This document shows positions 1 to 6,260 of a stretch of DNA of 7,547 nucleotides, piece after piece. The translations under genes were made by a program, and so were the position numbers. Position 1 is the stretch's first letter. Each line of letters begins with the position of its first letter. This DNA is from JBGSYN01 sp964412385 (lineage in GTDB: Bacteria; Pseudomonadota; Alphaproteobacteria; Geminicoccales; Geminicoccaceae). The notes below the pieces were generated by a model. The model had not been told where the DNA came from. It ran no database searches and saw only the letters and a program-made list of their open reading frames with translations. The stretch is taken from contig CAYPOV010000235.1 in the NCBI GenBank assembly GCA_964412385.1, positions 1 to 7,547 on the forward strand, read 5' to 3'.

Positions 1-6
1 AGAGCC

Positions 7-36
7 TTGTCAGCACCGAGAAAATTCAACTATAAG
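7..36 (+). promoter_or_regulatory. Putative sigma70-like promoter of the hybrid kinase gene
   Basis: TTGTCA at 7-12 (5 of 6 to the -35 consensus) and TATAAG at 31-36 (5 of 6 to the -10 consensus) are separated by 18 nt. Transcription would begin near 43, giving a leader of about 50 nt before the ATG at 95. The segment is AT-rich compared with the coding DNA after it. This promoter supports the ATG at 95 as the real start, even though the reading frame has no stop between position 2 and 95. It is seen by eye only; no transcript evidence is available. Confidence 0.4.
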
Positions 37-94
37 TCGAAAAGAAGATCATTGCCGGGTTGAAGGCACGGTATCTGAGCAAAGCGGTGAGGGC

Positions 95-1672
95 ATGGAT
101 AGAGCGGATACGGCGGAGGGGTCAGACCACGGTCTGCCGGGATTAGCGTTTGTCGCTACGATGAGCCATGAGTTGCGCGAGCCGCTCAATGGTGTGTTGG
201 GGATGGCCCGTCTGCTTCGCGATACGCCGCTTGATGACGAGCAGAGTGACTATTTGCAGAGCGTGCTTCAGGCAGGTGAAGCGCTGCTGACGCTGATCAA
301 TGACCTTTTGGACTTGTCGAAGGTCGAGGCCGGTGATGTCGAGTTGGTGGAGGTGAATTTTCGGATTGCGCCGTTTCTCGAGCGTCTTCAGGCGTTATTG
401 GAGCCGCGCGCGCGTCAGAAGAGTATTGCCTTCACCTTCGATGTTGCTCCGGATTGTCCAGACGAGGTTCGAGGCGATCCCGGACGATGCCGGCGGATTC
501 TTTTGAATTTGTTGAGCAATGCGGTGAAATTTACCGATGGCGGATCGGTTTCGCTCAAGCTCGATGCGGATCATGGTGAAGACGGTACGGCGCAGCTTCA
601 TTTCGTGATCGAGGATACCGGGATCGGAATTCCGGCTGATGCCAAAGGACGGCTGTTTCAGGCTTTTGTGCAGGCCGATCACAAAATCGAGCGGCTTTAT
701 GGCGGCAGCGGTCTGGGGCTCGCGATCTCGCAAAGGCTCGTTGAGCTGATGGGAGGAAGGCTCGATCTCGATGCCGATCGGGCGGTGGGAACACGATTCG
801 ACCTCTACTTGCCGTTTGCCCCAAAAGGCAGTGAGGCGGGCGGCGGCGGTGAAGTAGGTGGCTTGGAAGGGCGCTCGCTCTTGGTTGTCGATGCGCAGGA
901 GCGAAGCCGCGAGATGATACGCGATATGGCGAAGCTTTGGCGGATGTCTGCGCGTGCCGTGAAGTCCGGCCGCGAGGCGCTGAATGTCTTGGAGGAAGCG
1001 GCCGATCGTGGTGAGTTTTTCGACATTATCGTGATGGAGCGGGACCTCCGCGATCAATCGGCGTTCGAGCTTGCTTCCAGCGTCAACAATTCGGCCAGGT
1101 TTGGAAAACCGGCCTTGGTGATGCTGGTGAGCTCGGGGTTCCGCGGCGATGCCTCAAAGGCGAGGGAGGGGGGATTTGTCGGCTATCTGCCGAAGCCTTT
1201 GTCCTCGACCACTCTGTTGGAGACACTTCAGCAGATTGTCGGAAGACGCGAGGAGATGTCCGGGATCATCACGGTTCACTCGCTCAAGGAGAGCCGGCCG
1301 ACGCCGAAGAAGGTGTTGGTTGCGGACGACAATGTAATGAATCTACGCATCGCTCAACTCATGCTCGAGAAGGGAGGGCATGAGGTTTGGACCGTTGTGA
1401 ATGGCGAAGAGGCGCTCAATCTGGTCCAGGAGTTCGACTTCGATATTGTTCTCATGGATGTGCAGATGCCGGTGGTGGATGGTATCGAGGCGACCCGGCG
1501 AATCCGCTCGATGACGGCACCTGAAAAGGCACGGACACCGATTTTGGCGGTCACGGCCAATGCACTCGAAGGCGACGAGAAATCCTGTCTTGATGTCGGC
1601 ATGACCGGCTACCTCAGCAAGCCGATCGATAGTGCCAGTTTGTTAGCGGCCGTCAGTCAGCATGGCCGATAA
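95..1672 (+). CDS. Hybrid sensor histidine kinase with two receiver domains, no sensor domain
   Basis: A 525-aa cytoplasmic hybrid kinase with no signal peptide or membrane segment. In order: HisKA (about 15-85) with the H box SHELREPLNG and phospho-acceptor His25; HATPase_c (about 125-242) with N-box Asn142, G1 box EDTGIGIP (173-180) and G2 box GGSGLGLA (203-210); a first receiver (about 260-383); and a second receiver (about 405-523). The second receiver is intact: Asp411/Asp412, phospho-Asp455 in LMDVQMP, Thr487 and Lys509. The first is degenerate: Glu315 stands where the phospho-Asp should be and one acidic-pocket residue is lost (VVDAQ), although Ser346 and Lys367 remain. H+4 is Glu29, where HisKA proteins usually carry Thr or Asn. 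No Hpt or DNA-binding output domain is present, so phosphate must pass to a separate partner. The frame is open back to position 2 without another start codon, so a longer N-terminus beginning outside the window cannot be fully excluded; the promoter at 7-36 argues against it. The signal sensed is unknown. Confidence 0.93.
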   Translation: MDRADTAEGSDHGLPGLAFVATMSHELREPLNGVLGMARLLRDTPLDDEQSDYLQSVLQAGEALLTLINDLLDLSKVEAGDVELVEVNFRIAPFLERLQALLEPRARQKSIAFTFDVAPDCPDEVRGDPGRCRRILLNLLSNAVKFTDGGSVSLKLDADHGEDGTAQLHFVIEDTGIGIPADAKGRLFQAFVQADHKIERLYGGSGLGLAISQRLVELMGGRLDLDADRAVGTRFDLYLPFAPKGSEAGGGGEVGGLEGRSLLVVDAQERSREMIRDMAKLWRMSARAVKSGREALNVLEEAADRGEFFDIIVMERDLRDQSAFELASSVNNSARFGKPALVMLVSSGFRGDASKAREGGFVGYLPKPLSSTTLLETLQQIVGRREEMSGIITVHSLKESRPTPKKVLVADDNVMNLRIAQLMLEKGGHEVWTVVNGEEALNLVQEFDFDIVLMDVQMPVVDGIEATRRIRSMTAPEKARTPILAVTANALEGDEKSCLDVGMTGYLSKPIDSASLLAAVSQHGR

Positions 1673-1699
1673 GCCCGAGATTAATCCGTCAATTTTCAA

Positions 1700-1721
1700 C
1701 TAAAAATTATAAGAATTTTAG
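1700..1721. repeat. AT-rich inverted repeat upstream of the fimbrial operon
   Basis: CTAAAAATT (1700-1708) and AATTTTAG (1714-1721) are inverted copies with one unpaired A, around a 5-nt loop; one further A-T pair extends the stem outward. It is not GC-rich and no T-run follows, so it is a poor intrinsic terminator for the kinase gene. An operator or DNA-bending site is an alternative reading. Confidence 0.3.
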
Positions 1722-1800
1722 TCAATTCTCCCTTGCAAGTAGAATAAGATCGCGCGATAAAACTAGAAGTTGAATTTTATCCAGCACAGCCTGTCTCATG

Positions 1801-1809
1801 AAAGGTAGG
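1801..1809 (+). promoter_or_regulatory. Ribosome binding site deciding the pilin start
   Basis: AAAGGTAGG lies 6 nt before the ATG at 1816. The in-frame ATG at 1798 has no Shine-Dalgarno sequence before it and itself overlaps this site. The next ATG, at 1831, directly abuts the AAGGGA at 1825-1830, which is too close. Confidence 0.5.
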
Positions 1810-1815
1810 CGTATC

Positions 1816-2316
1816 ATGCGACGCAAGGGAATGATGGAGCTGGTGTGGCCGGGATTTGGTCTCGGTGCGCTTCTCCTTCTGCCGTTTGTCGGACCGGCTA
1901 AGGCTGCGACCGACACCGGGCAGCTGGCGGTTTCGGCTACGGTCTTGAGCGGCTGCTCCTTGGTCAGCGGAACGCTCAACTTCGGCGACTATATTGCAGG
2001 CCAGACGGGCGATCTCGATGTCGAGGGTGAAATCCAGTTTGCCAATTGCAGCGGCACCATCGTGTTCGAGCTGGACGGGGGCGGATCGGGCAACGTCAAT
2101 GCCAGGCAGATGGCATCAGGCAGCGATCGCCTGGACTATCAGATCTTTCGCACCCCGACCCGCAACGCCAATTGGGGGCAGGGCGGCGACGCGCTTTCGG
2201 TCGAGCTGTTTACGCCGCAAAGCGGTTCGGTCTCGGTCTATGGTCGAATTCCGGGTGGGCAGTCGGTGCCTGCCGGCAATTATACGGACACCGTCAACAT
2301 CACGCTGACTTTTTGA
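1816..2316 (+). CDS. Spore coat U (SCPU) domain fimbrial major subunit
   Basis: A secreted pilin of 166 aa from the ATG at 1816 (172 aa if the ATG at 1798 is used). Residues 1-30 form a Sec signal peptide with a basic start (MRRKG), a hydrophobic core (GLGALLLLPF) and likely cleavage at AKA/AT. The mature N-terminus (about 31-46) has the alternating hydrophobic pattern of a donor strand, TGQLAVSATVLSGC. It runs into an SCPU fold with Cys47 and Cys78 placed for one disulfide, a central LDYQIFRTP segment followed by WGQG, and the family ending VPAGNYTDTVNITLTF. SCPU proteins are the subunits of archaic chaperone-usher pili such as Acinetobacter Csu. This is the first gene of the operon, 2 nt before the chaperone. 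A donor strand plus a complete pilin domain makes it the best candidate for the polymerising shaft subunit. The family is clear; adhesion properties are inferred. Confidence 0.88.
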   Translation: MRRKGMMELVWPGFGLGALLLLPFVGPAKAATDTGQLAVSATVLSGCSLVSGTLNFGDYIAGQTGDLDVEGEIQFANCSGTIVFELDGGGSGNVNARQMASGSDRLDYQIFRTPTRNANWGQGGDALSVELFTPQSGSVSVYGRIPGGQSVPAGNYTDTVNITLTF

Positions 2317-2318
2317 CG

Positions 2319-3053
2319 ATGGCCATCGTCACAGATTGGTTGCGAGCCCTGACGGGGTTGGCGTGTGTCTCGGCAATGTTTGCGAGTCCGATACCGGCTC
2401 AGGCGGCGACACTTGGTGTGGCCCCAACGAGGCTGGTCATGGATGCCGGCCATCGCACGGGGGCCGTGACGCTCACCAACGAGGGTGACGCATCGACCAT
2501 GGTTCAAGTCCAGACCTTTGCCTGGAACGGCTCGCTCTCGAGCGAAGATCTTGAGCCCACGCGCGATCTTCTCGCCGTACCTGCGGTCTTCGAGCTTGAG
2601 CCAGACGCTCGGCAAATTATCAGGGTCGCCCTACGCGATCCGGGTCCGTTCACGCTTGAGAAGAGCTTTCGCTTGATGATCACGGAAGTGCCGAGCAACG
2701 AGACGCCGAGCGATGACGGCGTACGCTTGACGATCCGATTGAGCCTTCCGGTGTTCGTGCCGCCAGATGATGCAGAACCCGTGGCGCAATGGGCGTTGGC
2801 GGCGCGCGAGGACGGGCCGGATCTGGTGCTCTCGAACATCGGCACATCGCATTTCCGCGTTCAACGCGTTGACCTGCTCGAGGAACCCGAGGCCGAACGC
2901 GCGACACTTTCCATTGAAGCACCGGCCTACGTGCTGGCCGGCCAATCCCACGCCTGGGACCTTCCCCAAACCGTAGTCAACGGACTTCTTTACCTCAGGG
3001 CTGAGACCAATATCGGTGTGCTGGAAGCGGAAGTCACGAACCAGCGCAACTAG
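2319..3053 (+). CDS. Periplasmic fimbrial chaperone (PapD-like)
   Basis: A 244-aa periplasmic chaperone, the usual length. The signal peptide covers residues 1-29 with cleavage at AQA/AT. The mature protein opens with the chaperone N-terminal domain, APTRLVMDAG (35-44); its Arg corresponds in position to the conserved PapD cleft arginine. Further family landmarks are AVTLTNEGD (49-57), LAVPAVFELEP with QIIRVALR (85-106), EKSFRLMITEVP (114-125) and RLSLPVFVPP (140-149). The C-terminal immunoglobulin-like domain follows (LVLSNIGTSHFRVQ, 169-182). It would bind unfolded pilins through an exposed strand and deliver them to the usher. The ATG at 2319 begins 2 nt after the pilin stop, indicating translational coupling. 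The frame stays open upstream to 2046, but that part overlaps the pilin and lacks a signal peptide. The usher gene begins inside the 3' end. Confidence 0.9.
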   Translation: MAIVTDWLRALTGLACVSAMFASPIPAQAATLGVAPTRLVMDAGHRTGAVTLTNEGDASTMVQVQTFAWNGSLSSEDLEPTRDLLAVPAVFELEPDARQIIRVALRDPGPFTLEKSFRLMITEVPSNETPSDDGVRLTIRLSLPVFVPPDDAEPVAQWALAAREDGPDLVLSNIGTSHFRVQRVDLLEEPEAERATLSIEAPAYVLAGQSHAWDLPQTVVNGLLYLRAETNIGVLEAEVTNQRN

Positions 3054-5703
3054 TCTCGTCCTTGGCGGCACGGGTCTGGTGTCACTGGCATTCATTCCCG
3101 GGTTCGTCAAAAGCGATTACCGCGTCGTCGAAGTGGTTCAGCCTCTCTCGATCAAGGATGACGATGCCTGGGTAGCGCGCCAACGCCGGGTCTTTGCCGG
3201 GCCCGAAAGTTTGATTTGGCGTGCGGCAGACGAGCGAGGCAGGCTCGACAGCAACCTTCCGAGGCCGCCACCTACGCTCTTGTCGGTGCCCTCGAGCCCT
3301 GACGACGAACCCCTCTTGGTACTCGCTCCGAGCGTTGGCAATGCAGACATCAGTGCTGAGTCTTCGGATGCCCATCTGGCGGCATCGGTGGCATCGCCTG
3401 AAATACCTGTTCCCTGGGGTACGGGAGAGGTCACCACACCGACGACGCGACGTGATCCGATCGAGCCTCCGCTCCTGGAGGAAGAGATTTGGCAGGAATG
3501 GTTGCTTGCCGTCACGCTGAACGGAGAGCCTTTCTCTGATGCCACCTTGTTCGTGCAAAATCCCGAGGACCAGAGCTTCGCCATCTCGGCCGATGCGCTC
3601 GATCAATGGCGCGTGCGCTATGATCTTGCTGATGTGCTCACCTTCCAGGGCAATCCCTACCTGCCGCTCGACAAGCTCAGAGATGCTCAAGCCGAAGTCG
3701 ATTTGGCGACACTTACGCTCGATTTGACGGTTGCTCCGGGCGGCTTTTATGGGACGGTCGTCGATCTTGACGAGCAAGATCGCGTGGTCGCCCAATCAGG
3801 ACTGGGTGGCTTTTTCGACTACGACTTACTGTTCAGTGCGGGAAGCGAGCTTGATACCGAGCTTTCGGGGCTGTTCGAGCTCGGTGGCTTCGGCAGCCTC
3901 GGTCACGGCATCACCAATTTCCGTGTTGAGGCAATGGACGAAGATCCGGAGCTGATCCGGCTCGAGAGCTTTCTCCGGCACGATTTCCTGGACAAACGCG
4001 CAACCCTGCGCATCGGTGATACGATCAGCGAGGGCGGATCCTTCGCCTCGGGCACGCGGTTTGGCGGTATCCAGTACGGCACGAATTTCGCGACTGACCC
4101 GAGCTTTGTGACATTTCCCCGCCCGAGCATCGGCGGGCTCGCCGAGCAGAGCTCGGTGGTCGACGTGATTATCGATGATGCCACGCGTGCCACCGAGAAT
4201 GTTCCGCCCGGGCCTTTCTCCATCGGCAATCTTCCGGTCGTCACCGGAGCTGGTGAAGTCCAACTTCGTGTCACCGATCTTCTCGGCCGCGAGCAGATCG
4301 TCACGCAGCCCTATTATGTGAGCTCGCGCCTGTTGCGGGACGGTCTCCACGAGTACGCCTACGGTGTCGGTTTCGAGCGCAAAGACTTCGGCTCGGAGAG
4401 CTTCGATTATGGCGATCCGATCGCCAACGTGACCCACCGCTACGGGTTCAGCGATTGGATCACCGGCGAAGCGCACATCGAGAGCAAGATCGACCGCCAA
4501 AGCTTGGTTGTCGGAGGTTCGGCCCTAATTGGCGCTTATGGTGTGGTTAGTGGTGCCGTTGGCGCCAGCCAGGACGAAGGCGAGCCGGGGGCACTCGGGG
4601 AACTAGCCTATGAATATCTCGCAGGTGACTGGAACCTGAGCCTGCGCACACGATACACGAGCGACGATTTTCGCCAGTTCGGCGATACCGGCCAGGTGAG
4701 ACGCACCGATCAGGCTAATCTCGGCTTTCAGCTTGGCGATTGGGGCCGCATCGGCTTGCTCCTCGTCAATCGTGACCGGGTTAATGCCGATAATGATCGC
4801 CTCTTCACCGCAACCTATAGTGTGCCGGTCGGACCTGGCAGTCTACTCCTCAATGGCGTGCAGACCTTCGAGCCCGATAATGAGTTGGCGTTTACGGCAA
4901 CCTACTCAATTCCTTTGGGGCCGAGGCGCAGCATGTCAGCAAGCTTTGCCCGCCGCGATCGAGACAATATTGCCAGCGCACAATACCGGCGAACCCGTGG
5001 TGCCTCGGATCTTGGTTTGGATTACCGACTGGCGGCCGAAGTCGGTGACGACGATGCCCGTGGCAATGGTCGTGCGAGCTATCAATCACGGTACGGCACG
5101 GGCAATGTCGAGTTCGAGCGGTTCCAGGGCGAGAACAATTTCCGCGCAGGCATTAGCGGCTCGCTGGCTCTTGTGGACGGTGTGGTACGGCCATCACGCC
5201 GGATCGGCCAAGCCTTCGGGATCGTGTCGATGGCCGGGTTTTCGGATGTCAAGGTACTGGTCGACAATCGCGAAGTAGGGCGAACCGATAGCAAGGGCGC
5301 GCTCGTGCTGCCACGGCTTCGCGCCTATGAAGCCAATCGCATCTCGTTCGATGTCGAGGATCTGCCGCTCGACGCCCGGGTCGGCTACAATGAAGTAACA
5401 GCAGCGCCCATGGACCGATCGGGCATCATGGTGGATTTCAATATCGAGCGGTCCTGGCAGGCGACAGCGACTCTTGTCGATCAGGAGGGCGCATTCCTGC
5501 CATCGGGCCTTCATCTGGTCAATGAAAGCGGCACGGTCGAAGCGATGGTCGCGCGCGACGGCTTCACCCAGATTACCGGCACGATATTCGGTGCCTTCGA
5601 ACTCATCTCATCTGGCGAAAGCTTGGCTTACCGTTGTGAGATTATGGTGGCGGAGGATGAGAGCTTCGCTGATTTGGGGGGCGTCACTTGCGCCAGCCAT
5701 TGA
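3016..5703 (+). CDS. Outer-membrane fimbrial usher (FimD/PapC-like) with long N-terminal extension
   Basis: An 895-aa usher, the outer-membrane pore that assembles the pilus. The chosen GTG start (3016) overlaps the chaperone by 38 nt. It gives a basic n-region (KRKSR, 4-8) and a hydrophobic stretch (about 13-30) that could be a signal peptide or membrane anchor; no strong ribosome site precedes it, and a GTG at 3079 is an alternative. Residues about 34-155 are Pro/Ser/acidic low-complexity sequence, not usual for the family. The usher N-domain follows (EEEIWQEWLLAVTLNG to about 225), then the barrel with GGFFDYDLLFSAG (264-276). The plug region is clear: NVPPGPFSIGNLP (395-407) and GAGEVQLRVTDLLGRE (411-426), with QPYY at 431-434. 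Barrel strands continue, including the repeated FTATYS at 597 and 626. The C-terminal domains begin near 734 (GIVSMAGFSDVKVLVDNREVGRTD) and end with Cys874 and Cys892, a likely disulfide. The stop overlaps the next gene. Confidence 0.92.
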   Translation: MCWKRKSRTSATSLVLGGTGLVSLAFIPGFVKSDYRVVEVVQPLSIKDDDAWVARQRRVFAGPESLIWRAADERGRLDSNLPRPPPTLLSVPSSPDDEPLLVLAPSVGNADISAESSDAHLAASVASPEIPVPWGTGEVTTPTTRRDPIEPPLLEEEIWQEWLLAVTLNGEPFSDATLFVQNPEDQSFAISADALDQWRVRYDLADVLTFQGNPYLPLDKLRDAQAEVDLATLTLDLTVAPGGFYGTVVDLDEQDRVVAQSGLGGFFDYDLLFSAGSELDTELSGLFELGGFGSLGHGITNFRVEAMDEDPELIRLESFLRHDFLDKRATLRIGDTISEGGSFASGTRFGGIQYGTNFATDPSFVTFPRPSIGGLAEQSSVVDVIIDDATRATENVPPGPFSIGNLPVVTGAGEVQLRVTDLLGREQIVTQPYYVSSRLLRDGLHEYAYGVGFERKDFGSESFDYGDPIANVTHRYGFSDWITGEAHIESKIDRQSLVVGGSALIGAYGVVSGAVGASQDEGEPGALGELAYEYLAGDWNLSLRTRYTSDDFRQFGDTGQVRRTDQANLGFQLGDWGRIGLLLVNRDRVNADNDRLFTATYSVPVGPGSLLLNGVQTFEPDNELAFTATYSIPLGPRRSMSASFARRDRDNIASAQYRRTRGASDLGLDYRLAAEVGDDDARGNGRASYQSRYGTGNVEFERFQGENNFRAGISGSLALVDGVVRPSRRIGQAFGIVSMAGFSDVKVLVDNREVGRTDSKGALVLPRLRAYEANRISFDVEDLPLDARVGYNEVTAAPMDRSGIMVDFNIERSWQATATLVDQEGAFLPSGLHLVNESGTVEAMVARDGFTQITGTIFGAFELISSGESLAYRCEIMVAEDESFADLGGVTCASH
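5676..5681 (+). promoter_or_regulatory. Ribosome binding site supporting a TTG start
   Basis: A run of six G residues lies 6 nt before the TTG at 5688, inside the usher 3' end. The alternative ATG at 5703 overlaps the usher stop as TGATG and would leave a signal peptide with no basic residue. The TTG start supplies Arg2 in the n-region, so it is preferred. Confidence 0.4.
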
Positions 5704-6110
5704 TGCTCGTTCTGCTGGTAGCATCGATGGCGGCGCCAGCCCATAGTGCTTGCCTCTTTTCTCTGGACCCTGTCGAGTTCGGTGTTATCGACACGCGCCG
5801 GCTGGCGCTGAGCAATGGCCGCGTCCGCGTCGACTGCGATACGCCGTCGTCATTCTCCGTTGCCATCTCCGGCAACAGTAACGGCCGCGCCATGACCGGG
5901 CCGGACAACGCGAAGTTGATTTACCAACTCTATCCGGATGCCACCTATTCGCGACCGTGGGGAGACGTGGGCACGGGTGGCGACATCGTAAGCGCCCAGA
6001 GCGACGGGACATCCCCGGTCGACCTTACGATTTATGGCTTGATCCCGCCTCAGAATTTTATCCTGCCGGGCATGTACACCGACAATCTGACGGTCACGCT
6101 GGCCTTCTAG
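5688..6110 (+). CDS. SCPU-type fimbrial subunit, likely tip (no donor strand)
   Basis: A secreted protein of 140 aa from the TTG start (135 aa from the ATG at 5703). Residues 1-20 form the signal peptide, with cleavage likely at AHS/AC. The mature chain begins one residue before Cys22, so it has no N-terminal donor-strand extension, unlike the first subunit of the operon. The body is a complete SCPU fold: LDPVEFGVID (26-35), Cys50 as the probable disulfide partner, LIYQLYPDATYSRPWGD (77-93), LTIYGLIPPQ (113-122) and the family ending PGMYTDNLTVTLAF. In donor-strand assembly a subunit without its own strand can receive one but not pass one on, so it should initiate the fibre at the tip. Known archaic tip adhesins such as CsuE have two domains; this one has a single domain. 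It overlaps the usher by 16 nt and closes the operon. The family is firm; the tip role is inferred. Confidence 0.85.
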   Translation: MRQPLMLVLLVASMAAPAHSACLFSLDPVEFGVIDTRRLALSNGRVRVDCDTPSSFSVAISGNSNGRAMTGPDNAKLIYQLYPDATYSRPWGDVGTGGDIVSAQSDGTSPVDLTIYGLIPPQNFILPGMYTDNLTVTLAF

Positions 6111-6260
6111 AGCGAGCCGGTCCGATCCGACTTTTTGACCAATTACATAGCCAAGTATGTTGATTCACGACGGGAACGCGTTCCGGCAAAATCATTGTTC
6201 ACAGCTTGAAAAGCGGCCATCCGATAATGTAGCGCCATAAAATTCTATGGAGTAACGCCC
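6111..6260 (+). promoter_or_regulatory. Intergenic region with putative promoter and operator-like palindrome
   Basis: This gene-free 150 bp holds TTGACC (6135-6140, 5 of 6 to -35) and TATGTT (6156-6161, 4 of 6 to -10) with a short 15-nt spacer. The perfect palindrome GGAACGCGTTCC follows at 6173-6184, about where transcription would begin, a classic place for a repressor operator. GATAAT (6223-6228) and TAAAAT (6238-6243) are other -10-like words without a well-spaced -35. GGAG at 6249-6252 is the ribosome site for the ATG at 6261. No convincing terminator for the fimbrial operon is seen here. Confidence 0.35.
6173..6184. promoter_or_regulatory. Perfect 12-bp palindrome, candidate operator
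   Basis: GGAACGCGTTCC is self-complementary over all 12 positions, centred between 6178 and 6179. It lies between a promoter-like pair and the start of the 100-aa gene. The family of any regulator that binds it cannot be told from this window. Confidence 0.35.

Larger units (their letters stand above)
1673..1815 (+). promoter_or_regulatory. AT-rich intergenic region, likely fimbrial operon promoter
   Basis: This 143-bp gap falls to about 28% GC over 1681-1780 and to about 10% over 1691-1720, far below the flanking genes. The best promoter-like pair is TTGCAA (1733-1738) and GATAAA (1756-1761), 17 nt apart, each 4 of 6 to consensus. A second -10-like TATAAG lies at 1708-1713 but has no convincing -35 box. 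An AT-rich stretch upstream of a surface-appendage operon is a common target of nucleoid silencers (the H-NS-like role, filled by MucR/Ros proteins in alphaproteobacteria). That role is inference; no specific site is recognised. Confidence 0.4.

Noticed and set aside
3..35. Possible end of an upstream gene, reading SLVSTEKIQL then TAA
   Set aside because: Only ten codons are visible, the other frames are equally open, and the stretch overlaps a good promoter; it cannot be supported.
395..1057. 220-aa open frame on the minus strand within the kinase gene, and a similar 224-aa one at 3826-4500 within the usher gene
   Set aside because: Both lie wholly opposite genes with clear domains, show no recognisable motif and no ribosome site; they are typical antisense shadows in GC-rich DNA.
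1798..1815. Earlier ATG start for the first pilin
   Set aside because: It has no ribosome site and overlaps the one serving the ATG at 1816; it cannot be excluded, but adds only six residues to the signal peptide.
2046..2318. Upstream in-frame extension of the chaperone gene (335 aa instead of 244)
   Set aside because: It overlaps the pilin in another frame, would bury the signal peptide in the middle of the protein, and gives a length wrong for PapD-like chaperones.
3376..3400. Short direct repeat GGCATCG in the usher gene
   Set aside because: Two 7-bp copies in a low-complexity Ala/Ser coding stretch, expected by chance.
6118..6137. Intrinsic terminator for the fimbrial operon (GGTCC...GAC followed by five T residues)
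   Set aside because: The possible stem is only 3-4 bp, and the T-run overlaps a -35-like box; it is too weak to call.
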